The notes under the pieces are model-generated. The model saw nothing but the letters and a program-made list of their open reading frames with translations. It was not told where the DNA came from and ran no database searches. A DNA stretch of 64,000 nt from Coralloluteibacterium stylophorae (lineage in GTDB: Bacteria; Pseudomonadota; Gammaproteobacteria; Xanthomonadales; Xanthomonadaceae), in contig NZ_JAGQFT020000012.1 in assembly GCF_018122625.2 (NCBI RefSeq), positions 1-64,000 of the forward strand, given 5' to 3'. Position numbers and translations under genes: made by a program. This document shows, one piece after another, positions 26,819-35,674 of this stretch; position 1 is the first letter of the stretch, and every line of letters starts with the position of its first letter.

Positions 26819-28029
26819 GCCAGACGCCCTTCAACGAGCAGGACGAGTCGGCGCGCCCGTCGCCGCAGTCGCAGAATCCCTACGTGCGCCGCGAACCTCA
26901 TGAGGCGCCGGAGCTCGATGCCGAAGCACCCTATCTTCGGGCCGACGACGTCCAGCGTCTGAACCGCAAGGCGTTGCTGTTCCTTGCCGCGATCGTGGTC
27001 GTCCTCGCGGCACTGGCCGCCTGGATCTTCTCCGGCGGACTGTCGCAGCCGAAAGCAGAGCCTCGGCGTCCAACGAGCGAGCGCGTGGTGATCCCCGCTG
27101 CCCCCCGCGATCTGCCGCAGCTTCCGCCGGAGCGCCCGCTCGCCCAGGCAGCCACGCCCCCCGAGCAACTGCCGCCCCTGCCGGTCATCGACGACGCGGG
27201 GCCGTCCATGGTTCCGGCCATGCCCGCCATGCCCGGAACGCAGCGTGATAGGGACCGGCGGCTCTCGCTACTCGAGCGGCGGATGCAGGATGCAAACGGC
27301 GTCGTTTCCGCGGCGAACGAGGGCGCGGCAGTGGCACCGGATGGAGCGGGAGGCGCAGGCTTCCCCGCCATGGCCGGCACCCAGGCACAGCTGCAGGGGC
27401 AGCAAGGTCCGCCCGGCGGGGTGACGAGCGTCCGGCCGCTCTACCGGCCCAGCACGCTGCTGCTGCGCGGCACCTACATCCGCTGCATCCTGCAGTCGCG
27501 GGTCATCTCGGATTTCCCGGGCTATACCTCCTGCCTCGTCACCGAGCCCGTCTATTCGGTGGACGGCAAGCGCCTGCTCCTGCCGCGCGGCTCGAAGGTG
27601 CAGGGCTCCTACGGGGCCGACGATATGATCGGCGACCGCGTGGCCATCGTCTGGGACCGCATCACCACGCCGACCGGCCTCGACATCAACATGCGCAGTC
27701 CAGGCGTGGACATGCTCGGATCGGCCGGCAACGCCGGCCACTACAGCGCACACTGGGGGCAGCGCATCGCCTCGTCGCTCCTCATCAGCATCGTGAGCGA
27801 CGTCTTCAAGTATGCCGCCGCGGAAAGCGGGCCGCAGCAGACGTCGATCGCGAATGGCGCGGTCGTGCAGAACCCCTACGAGAGCAACACCGCGCGCACG
27901 CTGGAGCGGATCGCGAACGCTGCCGCCGACCAGGCCATGCGGCGCCCGCCGACGGCGACCATCAACCAGGGCACGATCGTGAACGTGTACGTCGCGCGCG
28001 ACATCGACTTCTCGGCCGTGATCCGCTGA
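26815..28029 (+). CDS. virB10: VirB10 core-complex scaffold
   Basis: This 404-residue protein spans the envelope: cytoplasmic N-tail, one transmembrane helix (about 53-75, LLFLAAIVVVLAALAAWIF), a Pro-rich periplasmic linker and a C-terminal TrbI/VirB10 beta-barrel domain. The barrel domain begins near TLLLRGTYIRCILQSRVISD and includes the antenna region DMLGSAGNAGHYSAHWGQR. VirB10 senses ATPase energy and gates the outer-membrane pore. The start is GTG at 26815, overlapping the virB9 stop. The length is normal for the Xanthomonadaceae protein. Confidence 0.95.
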   Translation: MSQTPFNEQDESARPSPQSQNPYVRREPHEAPELDAEAPYLRADDVQRLNRKALLFLAAIVVVLAALAAWIFSGGLSQPKAEPRRPTSERVVIPAAPRDLPQLPPERPLAQAATPPEQLPPLPVIDDAGPSMVPAMPAMPGTQRDRDRRLSLLERRMQDANGVVSAANEGAAVAPDGAGGAGFPAMAGTQAQLQGQQGPPGGVTSVRPLYRPSTLLLRGTYIRCILQSRVISDFPGYTSCLVTEPVYSVDGKRLLLPRGSKVQGSYGADDMIGDRVAIVWDRITTPTGLDINMRSPGVDMLGSAGNAGHYSAHWGQRIASSLLISIVSDVFKYAAAESGPQQTSIANGAVVQNPYESNTARTLERIANAAADQAMRRPPTATINQGTIVNVYVARDIDFSAVIR

Positions 28030-28040
28030 GCGTCGCTGCG

Positions 28041-29075
28041 ATGAGCACCGAGCCCGCCATCCTCGCCAGGGTCTCCAACGAGTTCCTGGACTACCAGTAC
28101 GAGATCCTCGGGATCCGCGAGCATATGCATGCGCCGGACGTGACCGAGATCTGCGTGAACCGGCCGGGCGAGCTGTACCTGGAGAGGCGCTCGGGTTGGC
28201 AGCGCGTGGACGTGCCATCGCTGAGCTTCGAACGCGCCCGCCAGTTCTGTACGGCCGTGGTCAACGAAAGCAATACCGGCCAGCGGATCACCGATGCCGA
28301 TCCGATGGTGTCGCTGACATTTCCTACCGGTCAACGCGCGCAGTTCGTGATCCCGCCGGCCTGCGACGCAGGCAAGGTGTCCATCACCATCCGCCTGCCG
28401 GCCCGGTTCGGCAAGACCCTTGCGCAGTACGCGGACGACGGGTTCTTCAGCGACCTGCTCGAGCAGGCGCCGGAACTCAGCGAGCACGACCGGGAGCTCT
28501 GCGAGCTGCGAAGGCGGGGGGACTACGCGAACTTCTTCCAGAAGGCGGTCCAGTACCACAAGAACATCGTCGTTTCCGGCGCGACCGGCAGCGGAAAGAC
28601 GACCTTCATGAAGGCGCTGGTCAACCACATCTCCGACCAGGAGCGTCTGGTGACGATAGAGGACGCGCGCGAACTGTTCCTGCAGCAGCCGAACGCGGTG
28701 CATCTGCTCTATTCCAAGGGCGGGCAGAGCGCGAGCAACACCAGTGCGAAGACCTGCATGGAAGCCTGCCTGCGCATGAAGCCCGATCGCATCATCCTCG
28801 CCGAGCTGCGCGGCGACGAGTCGTTCTACTTCATCCGCAACTGCGCATCGGGGCATCCGGGGTCGATCACGAGCTGCCATGCCGGCAGCACCTCGCAGAC
28901 GTGGGACCAGCTCGCGCTCATGGTCAAGGCGTCGGCGGAAGGGTCGGGGCTCGAGTTCGACGTCATCAAGCGACTGCTGAAGCTCACCATCGACATCGTG
29001 GTGCACATCAAGGCGCACGCAGGCCGCCGGTTCATCACCGGCATCGACTTCGATCCCGCACGGGGGCTGGCGTGA
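28041..29075 (+). CDS. virB11: VirB11 hexameric secretion ATPase
   Basis: This 344-residue cytoplasmic ATPase of the GspE/VirB11 family powers pilus assembly and substrate transfer. The Walker A motif is GATGSGKTTFMKAL (from residue 180), the Asp box VTIEDAREL, the Walker B-like IILAELRGDES, and the His box ITSCHAGST. The N-terminal domain includes VTEICVNRPGELYLE, a family motif. It follows virB10 by 11 bp. Confidence 0.96.
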   Translation: MSTEPAILARVSNEFLDYQYEILGIREHMHAPDVTEICVNRPGELYLERRSGWQRVDVPSLSFERARQFCTAVVNESNTGQRITDADPMVSLTFPTGQRAQFVIPPACDAGKVSITIRLPARFGKTLAQYADDGFFSDLLEQAPELSEHDRELCELRRRGDYANFFQKAVQYHKNIVVSGATGSGKTTFMKALVNHISDQERLVTIEDARELFLQQPNAVHLLYSKGGQSASNTSAKTCMEACLRMKPDRIILAELRGDESFYFIRNCASGHPGSITSCHAGSTSQTWDQLALMVKASAEGSGLEFDVIKRLLKLTIDIVVHIKAHAGRRFITGIDFDPARGLA

Positions 29076-29163
29076 CCGGGAACCGCGCCCGCGTCCGGTC
29101 GGTGATCGGTCTCCACGTGGCAGGCGGTCGCGCGAGCGGGCGCGCCCCAGACAGGAGCATCGG

Positions 29164-29988
29164 ATGCTGCCCGGCCTGGAACTGATGGCAGCGTGCGCCG
29201 ACCTCGCCGTGCCGGCGGAGGTCATGCAGCACGTCGCGCGCGTCGAGTCGTCGTTCAACCCCTACGCCATCGGCGTCGTGGGCGGGCGCCTCGCGCGTCA
29301 GCCACGGAACCTGGGCGAGGCCGTGGCCACCGCCGAGATGCTCGAGCGCGAGGGCTACAACTTCTCGCTTGGCATCGCCCAGGTGAACCGCCACAACCTC
29401 GCACGCCAGGGGTTGAGCAGCTTCGAGGATGCGTTCGCAGTCTGTCCGAACGCCACGGCGGGCTCGCGGATCCTCGCCGAATGCTACGAGCGCGCCGGGC
29501 GCGACTGGAGCAGGGCCTTCAGCTGCTACTACTCCGGAGACTTCACCACGGGTTTCGATCACGGTTATGTACAGAAGGTCGTCGCGTCGTGGCGCGGCGC
29601 AGTGGAGCAGAGGCGGGCGGTCGCGATACCGGTCGCCAGGGCGGCGGGGGGCGTCTCCCGAAGGAGCGCCGTCTCGAGGACGGAGGCCGTTGCGCGCAGC
29701 CTGCCCCAACGGCGCAGCGAAGGGATGGGCAGGAGCCCGGACGGGAGCGAAGCCGCCGCGCCAGCAGGGCGTCAGGTCCAGGAGCGGCAGGACCTGTTCG
29801 ACCAGGCACTGTCCGAGCCGGGCCTGCCGGTGGCTGTCGCAGCCGCATCCGACGCCGCTCCCGTGGTCGTGCAGCTCATGGACGCGGACGCCCAGGCGCA
29901 GCCCGCTCCGATATCCGCCGTCCCGGATGGTCCGGCACCCATTCCGCCGGAACCTCCGCCGGAGCAGGACGCCGCATTCGTCTTCTAG
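29164..29988 (+). CDS. virB1: VirB1 lytic transglycosylase
   Basis: This 274-residue soluble-lytic-transglycosylase-like protein should open the peptidoglycan for T4SS assembly. The catalytic Glu is in HVARVESSFNPYAIGVV, with FSLGIAQVNRHN and the later SCYYSGDFTTGFDHGYVQKV motif. The fold ends near residue 145. An Arg-rich and then Pro/Ala-rich tail of ~125 residues looks unstructured. No Sec signal peptide is visible at the chosen ATG (CAGGAG upstream), so export must use another route or a missed start. The position after virB11 matches the Xanthomonas order. Confidence 0.9.
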   Translation: MLPGLELMAACADLAVPAEVMQHVARVESSFNPYAIGVVGGRLARQPRNLGEAVATAEMLEREGYNFSLGIAQVNRHNLARQGLSSFEDAFAVCPNATAGSRILAECYERAGRDWSRAFSCYYSGDFTTGFDHGYVQKVVASWRGAVEQRRAVAIPVARAAGGVSRRSAVSRTEAVARSLPQRRSEGMGRSPDGSEAAAPAGRQVQERQDLFDQALSEPGLPVAVAAASDAAPVVVQLMDADAQAQPAPISAVPDGPAPIPPEPPPEQDAAFVF

Positions 29989-30065
29989 CTTTCCAGCTGT
30001 ACCGCAGTTCCAGGCCCGGATGGGCCGCGTCCTACCAGCCGTTCCAACCAAGCAAGGGGCATCCC

Positions 30066-30431
30066 ATGAAGCACACCAAGCGCACCTCCTCTCGCAGCAC
30101 GTTCGCCAGCCGCGTGTCGGCACTCGCCGTGGCCGTTCCGTTGGCGGCACTTCCGATGCTCGCCGTGGCACAGGAAGTGACCAATAACGTCAACGAGTTC
30201 TTCGACAACATCACCGGACTGCTGGGCATCGCATCGGTCGCGATCGTGACGATCGCGGTGATCTTCTCCGGCTACCAGATCGCCTTCAATCACAAGCGCA
30301 TCGGCGACGTCGCGCCCGTCCTGATCGGCGGATTCCTGATCGGCGCCGCCGCCCAGATCGCAGCCATGCTGCTGCCGGAGTCCGGCGCCACGGCGATGGT
30401 GGTCGTGGAGACCATGACCCGATATGCGTAA
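30066..30431 (+). CDS. virB2: VirB2 major pilin
   Basis: This is a 121-residue prepilin. A long signal peptide with an Arg/Lys-rich start ends at MLAVAQ (about residue 36). The mature ~86-residue pilin has two hydrophobic helices (LLGIASVAIVTIAVIFSGY and VLIGGFLIGAAAQIAAMLL) joined by a short basic loop FNHKRIGD, the standard VirB2 layout. Eight bases overlap with virB3. Confidence 0.92.
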   Translation: MKHTKRTSSRSTFASRVSALAVAVPLAALPMLAVAQEVTNNVNEFFDNITGLLGIASVAIVTIAVIFSGYQIAFNHKRIGDVAPVLIGGFLIGAAAQIAAMLLPESGATAMVVVETMTRYA

Positions 30432-30738
30432 GAACGTGCTGTTCCGCGGCTGCACGCGACCGGCCATGTTCCTTGGGGTGCCTTACGTGCCCTTCGCGAT
30501 CGCGGCCGGCGCATGCCTGCTGCTGACGTTCTACATCGACATGTTCTTCCTGGCCCTGTTGCCCGTCGTGCTCATGCTCATGCGTCAGATGGCACGGCGC
30601 GACGAGATGATCTTCCGGATGCTGGGCCTGCGTTGGCAGTTCCGCGCGAAGGTCCGGAACATCAGGCACCACAACGGCATGTGGGTGTTCACGCCCAACA
30701 GCTATCGCAGGGATCTGCAGCAGTCTACGGCGGATTGA
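30424..30738 (+). CDS. virB3: VirB3 inner-membrane protein
   Basis: This 104-residue protein begins RKNVLFRGCTRPAMFLGVPY, the conserved VirB3 N-terminus, followed by a hydrophobic hairpin (VPFAIAAGACLLLTFYIDMF, FLALLPVVLMLM). The C-terminal RNIRHHNGMWVFTPNSY is also typical. It acts beside VirB4 in the inner membrane. It overlaps virB2 by 8 bp, and virB4 starts 2 bp later. Confidence 0.92.
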   Translation: MRKNVLFRGCTRPAMFLGVPYVPFAIAAGACLLLTFYIDMFFLALLPVVLMLMRQMARRDEMIFRMLGLRWQFRAKVRNIRHHNGMWVFTPNSYRRDLQQSTAD

Positions 30739-30740
30739 TC

Positions 30741-33209
30741 ATGCTGGCGCCCGATACCTCCATCGCAGAATTCATCCCGCTCTCGGCGCACGTCTCCGCG
30801 AACATCGTGAAGACGACCGGCGGCGACTTCCTGATCACCTGGCGGCTCGACGGCCTGCCGTTCGTGGGTCGGGAGGAGGTGGATCTGGAGCACAAGCATG
30901 CAACCTTCAACAGGATGCTGCAGACGCTCCGGGCGCCCGACTTCGTCAACGTGGCGTTCTGGGTGCACGACATCCGCCGCCGCGGTCGCGTCAGCATCGA
31001 GAGCCACTATCGCCAGGCCTTCAACCAGCGCCTGTCCGACGAGTACTTCGAGCGGCTGTCGTCGCAGAAGGTCATGCTCAACGAGCTGTTCCTCACCATG
31101 ATCTATCGGCCGGTCGTGGCGGGGAAGGCCTTCGTCGAGAGATCGTCGGATGCGGGGCGGCTCCAGGCCGAGCAGGACCAGGCCGTCGACAAGGCCCTGG
31201 AGTTGGCAGGCAACGTCGAAGCGGTCCTGAAGGACTACGCCCCGGTACGGCTGGGGATGTACGAGGCGGAAAATGGGGTCGTCTTCTCGGAGACGCTGAA
31301 CCTGTTCGGCTACCTCCTGAACCGGATCGACGAACCCGTTCCGGTGCTGCGGGCGCCCGTCTGCGACTACCTCGCCGTGTCCAGACACATGTTCTCGGCG
31401 AAGTCGGGCGACTTCGTCATCAACGCTCCGGGTGGGAGCAACCACTACGGCGCGATCCTCAACATCAAGGAGTTCACCGACTCCACCTATCCCGGCATCC
31501 TGAACGGGCTGAAGTACCTCGACTTCGAGTACGTCATCACGCACTCGTTCAGTCCCATGGGTCGTCAGGATGCACTGAAGGTCCTGGAGCGCACCAAGGG
31601 CATGATGATCTCCTCGGGTGACAAGGCCGTCAGCCAGATCGTCGAGATGGATCACGCCATGGATCAGGTTGCCTCCGGAAACTTCGTGCTCGGCGAGTAC
31701 CACTTCCTGATCGCACTCTATGCAGCCGACCAGAAGACGCTCTCGCAGAACGTGGCGACGGTCCGTGCCGAACTCTCGAACGCGGGCTTCGTGTCCGCCA
31801 AGGAAGACCTTGCCGTCTGTTCCTCCTTCTATTCGCAGCTGCCCGGGAACTGGAAATACCGGACGCGTCTGGCCAACGTCAGCTCCCTCAACTTCCTGGG
31901 GCTGTCGCCACTCCACAACTTCGCGACCGGCAAGCGCGACCACAATCCGTGGGGCCAGTGTCTGACGGTCCTGCAGACGACGAACGGGCAGCCCTACTAC
32001 TTCAACTTCCACGCGACCCATCCTGCGGAGAATTCCGTCGGCGAGAAGGCGATCGCCAACACGATGGTGATCGGCAAGTCCGGCACGGGCAAGACCGCGC
32101 TCATCAATTTCCTGCTCAGTCAGGTGCAGAAGTACGACCCAGCGCCGACCATCTTCTTCTTCGACAAGGACCGCGGCGCCGAGATCTTCGTGCGTGCCTG
32201 CGGTGGCGCCTATCTCGGACTCGAGAATGGTCAGCCAACCGGGTTCAACCCGTTCCAATGCGAGCGTACGGACGCCAATGTGCAGTTCCTCGGCAACCTG
32301 GTGAAGGTGCTGGCAGGGAAGGCGAGCTACACCGCGCGCGAGGACGACGACATCTTCCGGGCCGTGGAGAGCATGCTCGACATGCCGGTCCACCTGCGCT
32401 CCATGACGAACTTCCAGAAGAGCCTGCCGAACATGGGCGACGACGGCCTCTTCGCCCGGCTGCGGAAATGGACGGCGGGCAACACGCTCGGCTGGGTGTT
32501 CGACAATCCCGTCGACATCATCGACCTCGAGCGCGCGGACATCATCGGCTTCGACTACACCGAAGTCATCGACAACCCCGAAGTGCGTGTGCCGGTGATC
32601 AACTACCTCCTGCACCGCCTGGAAGAACTCATCGACGGGCGTCCGCTCATCTACGTCATGGACGAGTTCTGGAAGATCCTCGACGGCGGTGGCGCCCTCA
32701 AGGAGTTCGCGAAGAACAAGCAGAAGACCATCCGCAAGCAGAACGGTCTCGGCATCTTCGCCACCCAGAGCCCGGAGGATGCGCTGGCCAGCGACATCTC
32801 GGCATCGCTCATCGAGCAGACGGCGACGCTGATCCTCCTGCCCAACCCGAATGCGTCCCGCGACGACTATATCAACGGCCTGAAACTCACCGACGCCGAA
32901 TTCGAGGTGGTGGTGAATCTGGACGAGCGTTCGCGTTCCTTCCTGGTGAAGCAGGGGCACGCATCGACGGTGTGTCAGCTCAACCTGCGGGGTCTGGACG
33001 ACGCTCTCGCCGTGATTTCGGCGAGTACCGACAACATCGAGGTGATGGATCGCGTCGTGCGGACCGAAGCCACACGACTGGGTGTCGACCGTTCCGAACT
33101 CGCTCCGGAGCAGTGGCTGGAATCGTTCTACCGCGAGCGGAAAGGGGCGCGGCGCGCGTCGCCGGATGCACGCGGCGACATCGGCAGCAGGCGCGCTTCG
33201 GCGGGGTGA
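30741..33209 (+). CDS. virB4: VirB4 ATPase
   Basis: This 822-residue T4SS ATPase has the CagE/TrbE N-terminal domain (about 170-390, including SPMGRQDALKVLERTKGMM). The RecA-like motor has Walker A VIGKSGTGKTALINF (about 442-456), Walker B PLIYVMDEFWKILD and downstream GIFATQSPEDAL. It is the largest and most conserved T4SS motor and confirms a complete system. The open frame extends upstream to 30513, overlapping virB3, but ATG 30741 fits the family N-terminus (DTSIAEFIPLSAHVS). Confidence 0.96.
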   Translation: MLAPDTSIAEFIPLSAHVSANIVKTTGGDFLITWRLDGLPFVGREEVDLEHKHATFNRMLQTLRAPDFVNVAFWVHDIRRRGRVSIESHYRQAFNQRLSDEYFERLSSQKVMLNELFLTMIYRPVVAGKAFVERSSDAGRLQAEQDQAVDKALELAGNVEAVLKDYAPVRLGMYEAENGVVFSETLNLFGYLLNRIDEPVPVLRAPVCDYLAVSRHMFSAKSGDFVINAPGGSNHYGAILNIKEFTDSTYPGILNGLKYLDFEYVITHSFSPMGRQDALKVLERTKGMMISSGDKAVSQIVEMDHAMDQVASGNFVLGEYHFLIALYAADQKTLSQNVATVRAELSNAGFVSAKEDLAVCSSFYSQLPGNWKYRTRLANVSSLNFLGLSPLHNFATGKRDHNPWGQCLTVLQTTNGQPYYFNFHATHPAENSVGEKAIANTMVIGKSGTGKTALINFLLSQVQKYDPAPTIFFFDKDRGAEIFVRACGGAYLGLENGQPTGFNPFQCERTDANVQFLGNLVKVLAGKASYTAREDDDIFRAVESMLDMPVHLRSMTNFQKSLPNMGDDGLFARLRKWTAGNTLGWVFDNPVDIIDLERADIIGFDYTEVIDNPEVRVPVINYLLHRLEELIDGRPLIYVMDEFWKILDGGGALKEFAKNKQKTIRKQNGLGIFATQSPEDALASDISASLIEQTATLILLPNPNASRDDYINGLKLTDAEFEVVVNLDERSRSFLVKQGHASTVCQLNLRGLDDALAVISASTDNIEVMDRVVRTEATRLGVDRSELAPEQWLESFYRERKGARRASPDARGDIGSRRASAG

Positions 33210-33263
33210 CCGACGGCGCGCAGCGGGTCGTATCAGGGAAGACGTCAGGTGCAGAGGTGGAGC

Positions 33264-34028
33264 ATGACAACACAGCCATATCGTCGGTGCAGTGCCGAGC
33301 GGAGCTTCCGCGCTGCATGGATCCGCACCTTCGGCACAGCGCCCATGGTCCGCAACGCCAGGTCCCGGCTGATCCTGGCTCTCGCGGTCGCCGCGCTGCT
33401 GGGATCGGGGGTCGCGGGAGCGGCGTGGCAGGTTGAAGACGACAAGGTTCTGGATGCGGTCAAGGAGGTCCATGAGCGGCTCGGCGACGACGGCACTGTC
33501 ACCGATCGACTGAAGGAGCTCAACGACAGGATGACGCTCGTCCCGCACAAGGAGCCCACGGCTGCCATGGTCGCCGAGCCGACCGGCGACGAAGCGCTCA
33601 ATCCCATGCAGCCGAGCGCGCTCGCGGTGCCGATGGAGAAGCTGTGTCCGCCAGGCGCGAGCTCGCCACTTGGCCAGCAGCAGCACCAGCTCTGCCAGGA
33701 ACTGGTGAGGACCGAGCTTTCGCAGTACCGCTTCTCGCTGCGGATGTTCGAGCGCGCGAAGCAGAACTACGACCGCCTCAAGCAGCTCGAGGACCGGCGC
33801 CGCGGCCTGGGCGCGGACGACTATGCCGATGTCCAGTACAACAGCAACGAGCTTCTGGCGCTGATAGCGCTGATGGACAACGACCGTGACCGCTACCGCA
33901 CCTACATGGCCGCCTACGATGCGCGCATTGCCCACATCAGGAACCAGCGGGTCGCGTTGACCCGCAATGCGCTGAAGGGTAGCGGCGCTCTCGACATCCC
34001 GGTGCTCGCGCTCGCGGGGGCTCCATGA
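33264..34028 (+). CDS. virB5: VirB5-like periplasmic T4SS protein
   Basis: This protein of about 254 residues lies in the virB5 slot. An N-terminal hydrophobic export signal (LILALAVAALLGSGVAGAAW) is followed by a helical bundle rich in charged residues, with a central segment QLCQELVRTELSQYRFSLRM and [20 protein letters not shown]. VirB5 proteins are minor pilus-tip components and vary greatly, so the call rests on position, export signal and helical content. ATG 33264 has AGAGGTGGAG upstream and is used. ATG 33345 gives a more ordinary signal peptide but has no clear ribosome-binding site. The stop overlaps the virB6 start (ATGA). Confidence 0.75.
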   Translation: MTTQPYRRCSAERSFRAAWIRTFGTAPMVRNARSRLILALAVAALLGSGVAGAAWQVEDDKVLDAVKEVHERLGDDGTVTDRLKELNDRMTLVPHKEPTAAMVAEPTGDEALNPMQPSALAVPMEKLCPPGASSPLGQQQHQLCQELVRTELSQYRFSLRMFERAKQNYDRLKQLEDRRRGLGADDYADVQYNSNELLALIALMDNDRDRYRTYMAAYDARIAHIRNQRVALTRNALKGSGALDIPVLALAGAP

Positions 34029-35023
34029 GCGGGTTCGACCCGACCGGGTTCATCCAATGGGCCTTCTTCACGATCATCTTCGAGATGGTCAACTCCCAGG
34101 TGGAGTCGTTCCAGCACGATGTGCTCGAGCGCAGCACGGCCTGGGTCAGCGGCATCGCGCTTACGCTGCTGACCCTCTGGGTCCTCTCGCAGGGCTTCCT
34201 CATCGTGACCGGGCGCAGTCGCGACTCGCTCATGGGGCTGGTGGTGGGCTCCCTGCGGGCGTTCCTGATCGTCATCGCGGCGTCGTCCATGTCCTTCGCG
34301 GGGACCGACCTCACCGACTTCCTCACCGAGCGCCTGCCGCGGGAGATCCACCAGGTCGTCGCCGGCAACGACGAGGATGTCGGTGACGCGATCGACGACA
34401 ACCTCAAGATCATGGGCCTCATCTTCGCCATCACCGATTCGCTGCCCACTGCTGACAGCGACGAGACTGCCGATGACCAGCGGATGGTGACGAGCCTGAC
34501 CGGGATCGGCATCGCGGGCCCGTCCGTCGTGGGCGGCGCAATGCTGCTGCTCTACAAGCTGGCACTGGTGCTGTTCGTGAGCTTCGGGCCGCTTTTCATA
34601 CTGTGCCTGCTGTTCGACCAGACCAAGGACCTGTTCAAGCGATGGCTGCTCTACGGCGTCGGCACCATGTTCGCCATGGCGGTCCTGTCCTTCATGGTTT
34701 CGGTGGCGACCCAACTGGTGGCGGTTACGGCCGTGACATTCGTCGGGGCCTACGCCGCGGCGGGCGGCCCCTCGTCGTTCGGGAACGGACTCAATTCCGC
34801 CGCCATCCAGCAGGGTGGCATTGGTCTGTTGATGTCCGTACTCATGGTTCTTACGCCGCCGATGGCTGCCATGTTCTTCAACGGCACACTAGGCCAGTTT
34901 GCCGCGAGCTCGAGCTTCGGCAGCGTGGGCCGCAACGGTACGGGGCAGGTTTCTGATTTCCAGCAGGACTGGGTGAAAAAGAAGGGGCAGCAGGAAGATG
35001 GCGGCAATCGGGATATGGCATAG
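34025..35023 (+). CDS. virB6: VirB6/TrbL polytopic inner-membrane protein
   Basis: This 332-residue membrane protein has about six to seven hydrophobic helices, for example WVSGIALTLLTLWVLSQGF, LALVLFVSFGPLFILCLLF and GGIGLLMSVLMVLTPPMAAM. The FVSFGPLFILCLLFDQTKDLFKRW block is the most conserved VirB6 motif. It forms part of the translocation channel with VirB8 and VirB10. It is the last recognisable vir gene of the operon. A Ser/Gly/Lys-rich C-terminal tail follows the last helix. Confidence 0.93.
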   Translation: MSGFDPTGFIQWAFFTIIFEMVNSQVESFQHDVLERSTAWVSGIALTLLTLWVLSQGFLIVTGRSRDSLMGLVVGSLRAFLIVIAASSMSFAGTDLTDFLTERLPREIHQVVAGNDEDVGDAIDDNLKIMGLIFAITDSLPTADSDETADDQRMVTSLTGIGIAGPSVVGGAMLLLYKLALVLFVSFGPLFILCLLFDQTKDLFKRWLLYGVGTMFAMAVLSFMVSVATQLVAVTAVTFVGAYAAAGGPSSFGNGLNSAAIQQGGIGLLMSVLMVLTPPMAAMFFNGTLGQFAASSSFGSVGRNGTGQVSDFQQDWVKKKGQQEDGGNRDMA

Positions 35024-35050
35024 CCAACCGTCCAGAAATCGGAGTCCGCA

Positions 35051-35485
35051 ATGAAGATCGTGATCCGCTCAAGTAGAGTCTGGCTTGCATTCCTCGTCAG
35101 CGCGCTCCCGGCGTTCGCACAGCAGCCAGGTTCAGTTGACTATAACCAAGTGCTTTTACCCGCCCTCGGGATGGGGGATACGATCCGTGCTGGGGATCGA
35201 TGGGGGGCAGTCGCGGTCAGCCAAGCAAATGGGCGGGGAGGTTGGACGGTAGACGGCAAGTCCGAGGCCCACGCAGAGTCTCTCGCAGTTCGCAACTGTA
35301 CTGAGCGCGGGGGGCATGAGTGTCAAGCCGTGTTCACCTTCCAAGACTCCTGCGGCGTGGTGGCCACGAACGCCCATAGAAGCAAATTCGTCGCTCGACC
35401 TGACATCGAAGTGGCGCGTCGGCGGGCACTGCGGCTGTGTGGCTCGGACTGCAGGGTGCTCTTCGAGGGATGCGCCGTTGATTAG
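35051..35485 (+). CDS. Exported DUF4189 protein downstream of virB6
   Basis: This 144-residue protein has a signal peptide (LAFLVSALPAFAQ). The DUF4189 repeat-like body includes WGAVAVSQANGRGGWTVDGK, AESLAVRNC and a second similar strand set (GVVATNAHRSKF, ARRRALRLCGSDC). Five cysteines in the mature part suggest disulfides in the periplasm. The family function is unknown. GGAG precedes the ATG by 6 bp, and it starts 27 bp after virB6, so it is probably part of the T4SS operon. Small exported proteins next to Xanthomonadaceae T4SS loci include immunity proteins against the system's own effectors; that role is a guess here. Confidence 0.8.
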   Translation: MKIVIRSSRVWLAFLVSALPAFAQQPGSVDYNQVLLPALGMGDTIRAGDRWGAVAVSQANGRGGWTVDGKSEAHAESLAVRNCTERGGHECQAVFTFQDSCGVVATNAHRSKFVARPDIEVARRRALRLCGSDCRVLFEGCAVD

Positions 35486-35674
35486 ACAGCGAGTTGTCTG
35501 GACAGTCGATTTTCCCGAAGCGTGGCAGCGTTCAGCAATTACGGGCGGAAAGTCCTGGATGCAGTCTGTCGCTCCTCAGTCCCAGTAGCCGTAATCGGCT
35601 CGCCCGCGGCGCTTGGCGAGGTTTGATCATCGTTTCACGGCGGAAGCCGCTGTCCACTTTAACAGGGAGCGTGA

